Below are positions 1 through 7,636 of a stretch of DNA of 9,757 nucleotides, in pieces; the first letter of the stretch is position 1, and every line of letters starts with the position of its first letter. This DNA comes from an uncultured Eubacteriales bacterium. GTDB taxonomy: Bacteria > Bacillota > Clostridia > Oscillospirales > Oscillospiraceae. The stretch spans positions 1 through 9,757 of the forward strand of contig UQXG01000086.1 of NCBI GenBank assembly GCA_900544945.1, written 5' to 3'. The notes beneath the pieces are model-generated. The model ran no database searches. It was not told where the DNA came from and saw only the letters and a program-made list of their open reading frames with translations. The position numbers and the translations under genes were made by a program.

Positions 1-1404
1 AACTCTTTGACCCACAAGAAGGAACTGTTTGTTCCCAACAATCCGGAGCTGGTGAAAATGTACACCTGCGGCCCCACGGTTTACCATTTTGCCCACATCG
101 GCAATCTGCGTACCTATATTATGGAGGATGTGCTGGAAAAGTCCCTGCGCTATCTGGGATATCCTGTCAAGCGGGTGATGAACATCACGGACGTGGGTCA
201 TCTGGCCTCCGACGCGGACACCGGCGAGGACAAGATGGTCAAGGGCGCCAAGCGGGAGCACAAGACCGTCATGGAAATTGCCAGGTACTACACCGATGCC
301 TTCTTTGCCGACTGCGACAAGCTGAATATCAAGCGTCCGGATGTGGTGGAGCCTGCCACGAACTGCATTCCCGAGTATATCCACATGATCGAGACGCTGC
401 TGGACAAGGGCTATGCCTATCTTGCCGGGGGCAACGTGTATTTCGATACCTCCAAGCTCAAACAGTACTACGTCTTCAATGACCATGACGAGGAAGATCT
501 GGCCGTGGGCGTCCGGGAGGGCGTGGAAGAGGACGAAAACAAGAAGAACAAGAACGACTTTGTCCTCTGGTTTACCAAGTCCAAGTTTGAGGATCAGGCC
601 CTCAAATGGGATTCTCCCTGGGGCGTGGGCTATCCCGGCTGGCACATTGAGTGCTCCTGCATTTCCATGAAGCATCTGGGGGACGATCTGGACATCCACT
701 GCGGCGGCATTGACAATGCTTTCCCTCACCACACCAACGAAATTGCCCAGTCCGAAAGCTACCTGGGTCACAAGTGGTGCAACTACTGGTTCCATGTCCA
801 CCACCTGAATACGGATAACGGCAAAATGTCCAAGTCCAAGGGCGAGTTCCTGACTGTGTCCCTGCTGGAACAGAAGGGCTATGATCCCATGGCTTACCGG
901 CTGTTCTGCCTGCAAAGCCACTATCGCCGGAATCTGGTGTTCTCCTGGGAGAATCTGGACAACGCCGTGGCCGCCTATGACAAGCTGATTGCCAAAATCG
1001 CTGCCCTGAAGCCCGGTGAGAACATTGACCGGGAGGCCTTTGACAAGCTGAAGGAGCGGTTTGTGAACGCCCTGAACGGCGATCTGAACACCTCCGTGGC
1101 TGTGACTGCCCTGTACGATGTGCTGAAGGCTAAGTGCAATGATGCCACCAAGCTGGCGCTGATTTCCGACTTTGACCAGGTGCTGTCCCTGAATTTGCTG
1201 GCCGCCGCGGAAAAGTACAACCAGAAAAAGACTGAGGAAGAGGCCGCTTCCGCCGATCCGGAAATCGACGCTCTGGTCGCCGCCCGTACCGCCGCGAAAA
1301 AGGAAAAGAACTTCGCCGAAGCCGACCGGATCCGGGACGAGCTGAAGGCTCGGGGCATTGAGATCATCGACACCCCCCAGGGCGCCAAGTGGAGAAAAGT
1401 ATGA
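1..1404 (+). CDS. cysS: cysteinyl-tRNA synthetase, 5'-truncated by window
   Basis: Class I aminoacyl-tRNA synthetase that activates cysteine with ATP and charges tRNA-Cys in the cytoplasm. The reading frame is open from base 1 and begins N-S-L-T, matching the 'YNTLT' segment a few residues inside usual CysRS N-termini, so only about 4-6 codons should be missing; the TTG at 7 is not the start. Visible hallmarks are the CGPTVY zinc/active-site segment (about residue 23 of the visible part), the HIGH-type HIGN at 32-35, the GWHIECS zinc segment, the HHTNE zinc-ligand segment, and KMSKS at 275-279. The C-terminal tail (EKNFAEADRIRDELKARGI) is the usual anticodon-side helical end. About 467 visible residues is normal length. 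The stop overlaps the polA start as ATGA, so the two are probably translationally coupled. Identification is very secure. Confidence 0.97.
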   Translation, partial: NSLTHKKELFVPNNPELVKMYTCGPTVYHFAHIGNLRTYIMEDVLEKSLRYLGYPVKRVMNITDVGHLASDADTGEDKMVKGAKREHKTVMEIARYYTDAFFADCDKLNIKRPDVVEPATNCIPEYIHMIETLLDKGYAYLAGGNVYFDTSKLKQYYVFNDHDEEDLAVGVREGVEEDENKKNKNDFVLWFTKSKFEDQALKWDSPWGVGYPGWHIECSCISMKHLGDDLDIHCGGIDNAFPHHTNEIAQSESYLGHKWCNYWFHVHHLNTDNGKMSKSKGEFLTVSLLEQKGYDPMAYRLFCLQSHYRRNLVFSWENLDNAVAAYDKLIAKIAALKPGENIDREAFDKLKERFVNALNGDLNTSVAVTALYDVLKAKCNDATKLALISDFDQVLSLNLLAAAEKYNQKKTEEEAASADPEIDALVAARTAAKKEKNFAEADRIRDELKARGIEIIDTPQGAKWRKV

Positions 1405-3932
1405 AGCTGCTGATCCTGGACGGCAACAGCGTCATTAACCGTGCCTATTTCGGCGTCAAGCCCCTGACCAACCGGGAGGGGCTTTACACCCACGCCATCT
1501 ACGGCTTCCTGAACATCCTGGAACGGATGGAGAAGGAGGAGCAGCCCGAGGCCGTTGCCGTGGCCTTTGACCTTCACGGGCCTACCTTCCGACACCTGAA
1601 ATACGATGGCTACAAGGCCACCCGTCACGGAATGCCCGAAGAGCTGGCTCAGCAGATGCCGGTGATGAAGGACGTGCTCCGGGCTATGAACATTCCCATC
1701 TATGAATGTCAGGGTTGGGAGGCGGATGATGTCATCGGCACGGTGGCAAAAATCTGCTCGAATAACAGCTGGGAGTGCGTCATTGTCACGGGCGATCGGG
1801 ATTCCTTGCAGCTCATCGACGAAAATGTCCATGTGAAGCTGGTGATTTCCAAGCCCGGTCAGACCACCACAACCCTGTATACGGAAGAGGCATTCCGGGA
1901 GGAATACGGCTTTGAGCCGAAAACGCTCATCGACCTGAAGGCTCTGATGGGGGATTCCTCGGACAATATTCCCGGCGTGGGCGGCGTGGGCCCGAAAACC
2001 GCCAAGGAGCTTCTGGCAAAATTTGGTTCCCTGGACGGAGTCTATGCCAATCTGGAGGACGCTTCCATCCGGCCAAAGCTTCGGGAGAAGCTGGAAAAGG
2101 ACAAAGAGCAGGCTTATCTATCCTATGATCTGGCTACCATCCGGCCGGAGGCTCCCATCGAGTTCCAGCCGAAAGATGCCATCGTTCAGCCCTATAACAA
2201 GCCGGAGCTGTATCAGCTGTTCCAAAGACTGGAATTTGTCCGGCTCATCGATAAGTACGGCCTACGGGGGGCGGCACAGGCCGCACCCAAGTCAGACAGC
2301 CCCAAGGTGGAGGCTTTGCCGAAAGTGGAGACACTGCCGCAGGATGTGAAAATCTGCGCCCTGTACCTGGGCGGAGACGGCAGCCTGGGCATTGCCTGGG
2401 ATGGGGGCGTGTGCGCCCTGACGCCTATGGAGGCGGCTATGCAGAGCCTTTCTCTGGCGGGTAAGGAGCTGATTCTCCACGACTGCAAGGAGGTTTTCCA
2501 TCAGCTGGACGACCGGGGAATCGGCTATGGTAAGTGTGTCTTTGACACGAAGCTGGCGGCCTATGATCTGAACCCCTCTCAGTCGGATTACCCGGTGTCA
2601 AAGCTTGCCACTACCTTCCTGGGAAAAACCGTGGAGGACGAGGATGTGGCCGGCTGTGCCGAGGCCCTGTGGCATCTGCGGCCTCTTCTGACTGCGGAAT
2701 TGGAAAAAACCGGCATGGATAGGCTCTATCAGGAAATCGAGCTGCCCTTGTGCCGGGTGCTCTACAATATGGAGTGCCGGGGCATTCTCATTGACCGGGC
2801 CCAGCTGGAAGCCTTCGGGGATATGCTCTCCCGGCGGATTTCCGACTGCGAGACCATGATTTTCTCCTATTCCCAGGGGGAATTCAACATCAATTCTCCC
2901 AAGCAGCTGGGAGACGTGCTCTTTGAAAAGCTGGGGCTGCCCCCCATGAAAAAGACCCGCAAGGGCTATTCCACCAATGCGGAGGTGCTGGAAAAACTCA
3001 AGGACAAGCATCCCATCGTCCCGGCCATCATGGATTACCGGATGCTGACTAAGCTGAAATCCACCTACGCCGACGGCCTGCTGAAAGAAATCCGGGACGA
3101 TGGGCGGGTGCACACCACCTTCCAGAATCTGGTCACTGCCACCGGTCGGCTGTCCTCTACGGAGCCGAATTTGCAGAACATCCCCGTCCGCACCGACCTG
3201 GGTGCGGAAATTCGGAAAATGTTCGTGCCGAAAGAAGGCTGTGTGCTGGTGGACGCGGATTACAGCCAGATTGAGCTGCGGGTGCTGGCGCATATCGCAG
3301 ACGACAAGGCCATGCAGAAGGCCTTCTGCGACCATGTGGACATTCATACCGCCACCGCCTCCCAGGTCTTCGGCGTGCCGGTGGAGGAAGTGACTCCCTT
3401 GCAGCGCAGACACGCCAAAGCGGTAAACTTCGGCATTGTCTACGGCATCAGTGAGTTCTCCCTTGCGGAGGACATCGGGGTAAGTCGGTACGAGGCCAGA
3501 GCCTATATTGACAATTATCTTTCCAATTATCACGGCGTCCGGGACTATATGAAGCAGGTGGTGGAAAACGCCAAGCGTGACGGCTACACCACAACTTTGT
3601 ACGGCCGCCGCCGGTATATTCCGGAACTGACCAGCAGCAATTACAACATCCGCAGCGGTGCGGAGCGAATCGCCCTGAACACCCCCATTCAGGGCACGGC
3701 GGCGGATATCATCAAGCTGGCTATGATCCGGGTGGAAAACGCCTTGGCGGAACGCTATCCCCAGGCTAAGCTTCTTTTGCAGGTTCACGATGAGCTGATT
3801 GTGGAATGCCCGGAGGAAATGGCAGAAGATGTCGCAAAACTGGTCAGCCGGGAAATGGAGTGGGTCGCCGAACTCAAGGTACCCCTGACCGCCGAGGCGC
3901 ATTTCGGAAAGAGCTGGTACGAAGCAAAATGA
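1401..3932 (+). CDS. polA: DNA polymerase I
   Basis: Family A polymerase for Okazaki-fragment processing and repair synthesis. I chose ATG 1401 (protein begins MKLLILDGNS) over the in-frame GTG at 1389: it has GGAG six bases upstream, overlaps the cysS stop as ATGA, and matches the family N-terminus. This gives 843 aa. Residues 1 to about 290 form the 5'-3' exonuclease with D7, ADDVIG, GDRDS and the helix-hairpin-helix GDSSDNIPGVGGVGPKTA. A Pro/Lys/Glu-rich linker (PKVEALPKVETLP) follows. The middle domain has the shape of the 3'-5' exonuclease but I see neither the DxE of ExoI nor the YxxxD of ExoIII, so proofreading is probably lost, as in Taq and Bacillus stearothermophilus PolA. The polymerase domain is intact: TGRLSSTEPNLQNIP, motif A DYSQIELR (D620), motif B with K673, F677 and Y681, motif C QVHDE (D797, E798). 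Confidence 0.98.
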   Translation: MKLLILDGNSVINRAYFGVKPLTNREGLYTHAIYGFLNILERMEKEEQPEAVAVAFDLHGPTFRHLKYDGYKATRHGMPEELAQQMPVMKDVLRAMNIPIYECQGWEADDVIGTVAKICSNNSWECVIVTGDRDSLQLIDENVHVKLVISKPGQTTTTLYTEEAFREEYGFEPKTLIDLKALMGDSSDNIPGVGGVGPKTAKELLAKFGSLDGVYANLEDASIRPKLREKLEKDKEQAYLSYDLATIRPEAPIEFQPKDAIVQPYNKPELYQLFQRLEFVRLIDKYGLRGAAQAAPKSDSPKVEALPKVETLPQDVKICALYLGGDGSLGIAWDGGVCALTPMEAAMQSLSLAGKELILHDCKEVFHQLDDRGIGYGKCVFDTKLAAYDLNPSQSDYPVSKLATTFLGKTVEDEDVAGCAEALWHLRPLLTAELEKTGMDRLYQEIELPLCRVLYNMECRGILIDRAQLEAFGDMLSRRISDCETMIFSYSQGEFNINSPKQLGDVLFEKLGLPPMKKTRKGYSTNAEVLEKLKDKHPIVPAIMDYRMLTKLKSTYADGLLKEIRDDGRVHTTFQNLVTATGRLSSTEPNLQNIPVRTDLGAEIRKMFVPKEGCVLVDADYSQIELRVLAHIADDKAMQKAFCDHVDIHTATASQVFGVPVEEVTPLQRRHAKAVNFGIVYGISEFSLAEDIGVSRYEARAYIDNYLSNYHGVRDYMKQVVENAKRDGYTTTLYGRRRYIPELTSSNYNIRSGAERIALNTPIQGTAADIIKLAMIRVENALAERYPQAKLLLQVHDELIVECPEEMAEDVAKLVSREMEWVAELKVPLTAEAHFGKSWYEAK

Positions 3933-4369
3933 GAATCATTCCAATGAATAAAGATCATGTGTCTCAGATTGCGCACTTGGAAGCGCAGTGCTTTTCAGAC
4001 CCCTGGAGCGAAAAAAGCATTGCCTCCGAGCTTGAGAATCCTTTGTCGTTATGGCTGGTAGCTGAAGAGAACGGGCAGGTCTGGGGCTATGTGGGCAGTC
4101 AGACGGTGCTGGACGAAAGCGACATGATGAATGTGGCCGTTGACCCGGGGTTTCGCCGACAGGGCATTGCCCGGGCTTTGATTGAGACGCTGATTGCTGA
4201 GCTTTCAAAGATGGGCAGCCGGTGTCTCCGATTAGAGGTTCGGGTGAGCAACGAAAACGCCCGGGCACTTTACGCGCGCATGGGCTTTCAGCAATTGGGT
4301 CTGCGAAAAAACTACTATCACAACCCTAAGGAAGACGCACTGATTCTGGGAAAGGAGTGGGAAAATTGA
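3929..4369 (+). CDS. rimI: GNAT acetyltransferase, ribosomal protein S18-alanine N-acetyltransferase type
   Basis: A 146-aa single-domain GNAT enzyme of RimI length. RimI transfers acetyl from acetyl-CoA to the N-terminal alanine of ribosomal protein S18. Visible features are the N-terminal MRIIPMNKDHVSQIAHLE...PWSEKSI segment typical of RimI, the acetyl-CoA pyrophosphate loop RRQGIAR after VAVDP, the LEVRVSNENARALYARMGF block, and the C-terminal NYYHNPKEDALIL segment containing the expected catalytic tyrosine region. The frame is open further upstream to 3806, but the start at ATG 3929 overlaps the polA stop as ATGA and gives the family N-terminus. The SD is weak (GGAAAGAG about 15 bases upstream), so translation may depend on coupling to polA. 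Lying directly before tsaD is common for rimI in bacteria. The substrate is assigned from family and context; another protein target cannot be excluded. Confidence 0.9.
   Translation: MRIIPMNKDHVSQIAHLEAQCFSDPWSEKSIASELENPLSLWLVAEENGQVWGYVGSQTVLDESDMMNVAVDPGFRRQGIARALIETLIAELSKMGSRCLRLEVRVSNENARALYARMGFQQLGLRKNYYHNPKEDALILGKEWEN
4353..4357 (+). promoter_or_regulatory. Shine-Dalgarno deciding the tsaD TTG start
   Basis: AGGAG eight bases before TTG 4366, inside the last codons of rimI. The alternative GTG at 4357 uses the final G of this motif and so cannot be served by it. Confidence 0.75.
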
Positions 4370-5382
4370 ACATTCTCGCGGTAGAATCCTCCTGCGACGA
4401 AACCGCCGTAGCCATTGTCCGGGACGGCCGGGAAATTCTGACGGACTGCATTGCCTCCCAGGTGGATCTGCATCGGATCTATGGCGGTGTGGTGCCGGAG
4501 ATTGCCTCCCGGAAGCATATTGAGGCCATTTACGGCCTTGCCGATCAGGCGTTGGTGAACACCGGCCTTTCCCGGCAGGAGATCGATGCCGTGGCCGTAA
4601 CCTACGCACCCGGCCTCATCGGCGCGGTGCTGGTGGGGGTGAATTTTGCCAAGGCCGCCGCCCTGGCACTGAATAAGCCATTGATCCCGGTGCACCACAT
4701 CCGGGGTCATATTGCGGCGAACTACCTGGCTTACCCGGAGCTGGAGCCGCCCTTTCTGTGCCTGGTGGTTTCCGGCGGACACACCATGTTTGTGGAGGTC
4801 AAGGACTACACGGATATGCGCATTCTGGGCACTACCCTGGATGACGCGGCCGGGGAGTGCTTTGACAAGGTAGCCCGGGTGCTGGGAATGCCGTACCCCG
4901 GCGGTGCGGCTCTGGACAAGGCGGCAAAGCTGGGCGATGAGAAAAAATATACCCTGCCCAGAAGCAAGCCCGGAGAAAACCCCTACAATATGAGCTTTTC
5001 CGGCCTGAAAACCGCCGCGTTGAATCTGATTCATCATGCCGAGCAGGTAGGGGAGGAGCTGGATATTCCCAGTCTCTGCGCCGCTTTTTCGGCGGCGGTT
5101 TCGGATACTCTGGTACCACGGGCGGTGATGGCTTTGAAGGAAACCGGCTACCGGAAAATTGCCGTAGCCGGAGGTGTGGCCGCCAATTCCCGGATTCGGG
5201 CGGACTTACTGGCAGCGGCCAAGGTGTTGGGCGCGGAGGTTTACATGCCGCCGCTGTCACTTTGCGGGGACAACGGTGCCATGATCGGGGCCCAGGCCTA
5301 TTATGAATTTCTTGCCGGGAACACGGCGGATATGCACCTGAACGCCTACGCCACTAAGTCCATTCTGGGCGAGGCACTGTAA
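4366..5382 (+). CDS. tsaD: tRNA N6-adenosine threonylcarbamoyltransferase
   Basis: ASKHA-fold metalloenzyme that, with TsaB and TsaE, moves the threonylcarbamoyl group from TC-AMP to A37 of tRNAs reading ANN codons (t6A). I choose TTG 4366 (MNILAVESSCDET) over GTG 4357: a clean AGGAG lies eight bases upstream of the TTG, while the GTG begins within that SD; TTG overlaps the rimI stop as TTGA; and this numbering puts the metal-binding histidines at H111 and H115, the same numbers as in E. coli TsaD. The protein is 338 aa, normal length. Other motifs are VSGGHT, DDAAGECFDKVAR, YPGG, SFSGLKTA, AGGVAANSRIR and CGDNGAM (D302, third metal ligand). tsaB and tsaE are not in the window. It is the last gene of the operon; the inserted element begins immediately downstream. 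Confidence 0.97.
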   Translation: MNILAVESSCDETAVAIVRDGREILTDCIASQVDLHRIYGGVVPEIASRKHIEAIYGLADQALVNTGLSRQEIDAVAVTYAPGLIGAVLVGVNFAKAAALALNKPLIPVHHIRGHIAANYLAYPELEPPFLCLVVSGGHTMFVEVKDYTDMRILGTTLDDAAGECFDKVARVLGMPYPGGAALDKAAKLGDEKKYTLPRSKPGENPYNMSFSGLKTAALNLIHHAEQVGEELDIPSLCAAFSAAVSDTLVPRAVMALKETGYRKIAVAGGVAANSRIRADLLAAAKVLGAEVYMPPLSLCGDNGAMIGAQAYYEFLAGNTADMHLNAYATKSILGEAL

Positions 5383-5390
5383 GAAAAAAG

Positions 5391-5416
5391 ACGGGAGCCG
5401 AAAGGCGTGGTTCCGT
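5391..5416 (+). terminator. degenerate hairpin after tsaD, T-tract missing
   Basis: ACGGGA (5391-5396) can pair with TTCCGT (5411-5416), and inside it GCC-GAAA-GGC (5397-5406) forms a tetraloop hairpin; GTGG (5407-5410) is left unpaired. An A-rich run (5381-5389) precedes it, as in bidirectional terminators, but the sequence that follows is AAGAAAAC rather than T's. It looks like the native operon terminator with its T-tract removed, consistent with the element having inserted at its 3' flank. The terminator role is inferred. Confidence 0.45.
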
Positions 5417-5440
5417 AAGAAAACATTTATGTGAGAGAAT

Positions 5441-5478
5441 CGGCGTAGTTTAGGCTACGCCGGTTTTCTTTTCTTTTT
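5441..5478 (+). terminator. rho-independent terminator read on + strand, overlapping recombinase 3' end
   Basis: Perfect 8-bp stem CGGCGTAG (5441-5448) / CTACGCCG (5455-5462) with loop TTTAGG, followed by G and then TTTTCTTTTCTTTTT (5464-5478). The recombinase stop codon (TAA, minus strand, 5450-5452) lies in the loop and the T-rich run is the antisense of the Lys-rich C-terminal codons. It would stop + strand transcripts leaving tsaD from running antisense into the recombinase. The minus strand side lacks a T-tract, so it is not a good terminator for the recombinase itself. Confidence 0.75.
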
Positions 5479-7321
5479 GGGCTGCTTGGGATTGCTCCCT
5501 TGCTTCCTCAAAATCAAATGCACCAATGAAGTTATAGACAATCTCAATTTCTCTGACCTTAATGCGCGGCTCGTTGTCGTCCGGCGTGTAAACCTCGGAG
5601 ATATAAATTTTATCCACAAACTCCCGGAGAATGGAAGCGTCAAGCTGCTGCATATCGGTGTACTTTCTGACCGCTGCAATGAACTGTCTGACGCTGACTT
5701 TCTGCTTCTCCTGTTCCTTGACTTCCTGCCGCAGATGTTCGACAAGATTTGTAAGGTTGGTCTGTTCCAGCTCATAGTCACGGGACAGTTTGATGAAACG
5801 CTCGTCGGAGAGCTTGCCGGAAATGTTATCCTCATACAGTCGCTTGATGATAACATCCAGCTCGGCAATCCGCTTTTGCGATTGCGCCAGAGTGTCTTTC
5901 TTTTGTGCCAGCTCCTTATCCCGTTCCCGCAGGCTTTGATCTGCGGCCCGCTGCACAAAGTCGTCCTCATACTGCGTCACATACTGAATGGCTTCCCGCA
6001 GGTTTCGCAGCACGATTTCTTCAAGGACAACGCGCCGGATAGAGTGGGTCGAACATAAAGTGCGGTCTTTACGGTAAGTTGAGCAAAGGTAATATTCCTG
6101 TTCAGGTTTGAAGTGATTGGCTCTGCACAAGTACATCTTTCCGCCGCAATCCGCACAGAACAGCAGGCCGGAGAACATACCCATGTCGCCCATCTTAGTG
6201 GGACGGCGGCGGCCCTGTCGGATTTTCTGGACGATCAGAAACACGCTTTCCTCAATAATAGGTTCCTGTGTGTTCTCAAAGATCACCCAATCCGCCGGAT
6301 CATTCCATAATACTTTCTTGCTCTTGAACGATTGCTTGGAAGTTTTGAAGTTGACCGTATGGCCCAAATAGTCAAGGCGTTCCAAAATATGTACTACCGT
6401 CTTTGTTGCCCATTTATAAGGGTCAGTTGGCCGTTTAGATGTTGTCGGCAAGTCGTTTTCGTAGCAGTAAGCAACAGGCGAAAGAACTTTATTTTCTTGG
6501 AGCCATTTTGCAATTTGCGTCGGCCCCATGCCGTCCATGCACAGTGCAAAAATCTTTTGGACAACAGCGGCAGCTTCTTCATCCACGATCCACCGCTTCT
6601 TGTTCTCCGGGTCTTTCTTGTACCCATAAGGCGGGATAGTGGTAAGGTGTTCGCCGGAGCGTCCTTTGGATTGCCACGTTGCCCGGATTTTCTTGCTGGT
6701 GTCCTTGGCGTACATTTCATTGAATACGTTGCGGATGGCGGTAAATTCGCTGTCCCCGCGCACACTGTCCACACCGTCATTGACGGCAATAAAGTGGACG
6801 CCGTACTCTGGAAACAGCATTTCCGTATACATTCCGACTTGCAGATAGTTACGCCCGAACCGGCTCATATCCTTAACGACAACACGCTTGATCTTGCCCG
6901 CCTTGATGTCGGCAAGCATCCTCTGGAATCCGGGCCGGTTGAAGTTGGTTCCCGAATATCCGTCGTCCTCGTCGTAGTGGCGGATGGCTGTATAGCCGTG
7001 ATCCCGGCAATACTTTTCCAAAATCCGCTTCTGGTTGCTGATACTGTTGCTCTCGCCGTCCAGCTTATCTTCTTGGGAAAGACGCTCATAGCAGGCGGTA
7101 ATGCCCTCGGCTTCCTCCTGCGGCTGGCTGTGGACATAGAATTGCAGCACCGTGTTTTGGATGGCCGTCTTGGTTTCCTCGCTCAACGGCGCGTCGTTGG
7201 ATACGCGCTGAAAGGAAGTGACTGGCTGTTGGTACATTTGATTGTCAAGGTTCAAAGTAGTATCGTTATTCCGTGTCGCACGGGAGTTCCGTGCAATCAC
7301 CATTTCCGGCTGTTTGCTCAT
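5450..7321 (-). CDS. large serine recombinase, TndX/TnpX-like, DUF4368-type C-terminus
   Basis: A 623-aa site-specific recombinase expected to excise and integrate the element through a serine-linked double-strand break. The resolvase domain starts near residue 75: YERLS gives catalytic Ser82, followed by GYSGTNFNRPGFQRML and the KDMSRFGRNYL block with catalytic arginines R154 and R157. The recombinase domain follows (GYKKDPENKKRWIVDEE), then a zinc ribbon with C389, C392, C413 and C423, a long charged coiled coil (about 455-540), and a C-terminal block (LREFVDKIYISEVY...IEIVYNF) typical of DUF4368. The start at ATG 7321 has AGGAGG (7327-7332) five bases upstream. The 74-residue Asn/Gln-rich N-terminal extension is unusual, since TndX/TnpX relatives begin close to the YxRLS motif. 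It has its own promoter and operator-like dyad upstream. The 3' end is about 70 bp from tsaD. Confidence 0.95.
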   Translation of the reverse strand: MSKQPEMVIARNSRATRNNDTTLNLDNQMYQQPVTSFQRVSNDAPLSEETKTAIQNTVLQFYVHSQPQEEAEGITACYERLSQEDKLDGESNSISNQKRILEKYCRDHGYTAIRHYDEDDGYSGTNFNRPGFQRMLADIKAGKIKRVVVKDMSRFGRNYLQVGMYTEMLFPEYGVHFIAVNDGVDSVRGDSEFTAIRNVFNEMYAKDTSKKIRATWQSKGRSGEHLTTIPPYGYKKDPENKKRWIVDEEAAAVVQKIFALCMDGMGPTQIAKWLQENKVLSPVAYCYENDLPTTSKRPTDPYKWATKTVVHILERLDYLGHTVNFKTSKQSFKSKKVLWNDPADWVIFENTQEPIIEESVFLIVQKIRQGRRRPTKMGDMGMFSGLLFCADCGGKMYLCRANHFKPEQEYYLCSTYRKDRTLCSTHSIRRVVLEEIVLRNLREAIQYVTQYEDDFVQRAADQSLRERDKELAQKKDTLAQSQKRIAELDVIIKRLYEDNISGKLSDERFIKLSRDYELEQTNLTNLVEHLRQEVKEQEKQKVSVRQFIAAVRKYTDMQQLDASILREFVDKIYISEVYTPDDNEPRIKVREIEIVYNFIGAFDFEEAREQSQAAQKEKKTGVA

Positions 7322-7352
7322 AAGTTCCTCCTATTCCGCAGCCGGAAAACGA

Positions 7353-7386
7353 GGCATGATACAAGTATATTATACCATATCATGCC
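7353..7386 (-). promoter_or_regulatory. recombinase promoter (extended -10) inside an operator-like inverted repeat
   Basis: On the minus strand TATAAT (7374-7369) is preceded by TGG (7377-7375), giving TGnTATAAT, a strong extended -10. The -35 candidate 17 bases upstream, CAGACG, matches TTGACA at only three positions, which fits an extended -10 promoter. A perfect 9-bp inverted repeat, GGCATGATA (7353-7361) and TATCATGCC (7378-7386), flanks the -10 symmetrically with 16 bp between. An inner GTATA-T-TATAC (7365-7375) is centred on nearly the same point. A dimeric repressor bound here would block the promoter; its identity is unknown. The predicted transcript would have a 5' leader of about 40 nt before ATG 7321. 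Confidence 0.7.
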
Positions 7387-7426
7387 CCATCCGTCTGCTT
7401 GTAGGAAATGAAAAAATCTTTAATTT

Positions 7427-7594
7427 TTAAGTGGCTGCCTTGCTCAAATCATTTTGAAGCAGCCGACGGATTTTCTTGACTGCGGTTTCTTTCGCGCCGT
7501 CTTTGACGGTCGCTTTCACAATATATCGAACGCCTCCGATCTCGTACTGACGTACTACGGGGGCGGTCTGGTTCTGACTTGTTACTGTACTCAT
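7427..7594 (-). CDS. tnpW: TnpW-like transposon-encoded small protein
   Basis: A 55-aa protein starting MSTVTSQNQTAPVV and ending LLQNDLSKAAT. The core (QYEIGGVRYIV, then AKETAVKKIRRLLQND) has the pattern I recall for the short TnpW family named after Tn4451: an IG..xYIV beta segment followed by a K/R-rich helix ending RLL. The function of this family is not established; its steady place just upstream of serine recombinases suggests an accessory role in recombination or in controlling the recombinase. ATG 7594 has AAAGGGGG eight bases upstream. The start codon sits at the loop of a perfect 8-bp inverted repeat. The TAA is 105 bp upstream of the recombinase ATG, and the recombinase promoter lies in that gap. 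Confidence 0.75.
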   Translation of the reverse strand: MSTVTSQNQTAPVVRQYEIGGVRYIVKATVKDGAKETAVKKIRRLLQNDLSKAAT

Positions 7595-7601
7595 ACAGTA
7601 A
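7582..7601 (-). promoter_or_regulatory. inverted repeat over the tnpW start codon
   Basis: TTACTGTA (7582-7589) and TACAGTAA (7594-7601) are a perfect 8-bp inverted repeat separated by CTCA. In the minus-strand RNA this is a hairpin with a 4-nt loop whose stem-loop junction contains the tnpW ATG (7594-7592). It could hide the start codon or bind a protein in DNA form. Role inferred. Confidence 0.5.
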
Positions 7602-7636
7602 TCCCCCTTTCGCTTACATTGGTGTAAAACGAAATG

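Noticed and set aside
2598..3902. 434-codon minus frame antisense to polA
   Set aside because: High G+C shadow of a complete polA; no SD or recognisable domain.
6332..7411. 359-codon + strand frame antisense to the recombinase
   Set aside because: Shadow of the recombinase gene; the minus strand frame has full domain structure, SD and promoter.
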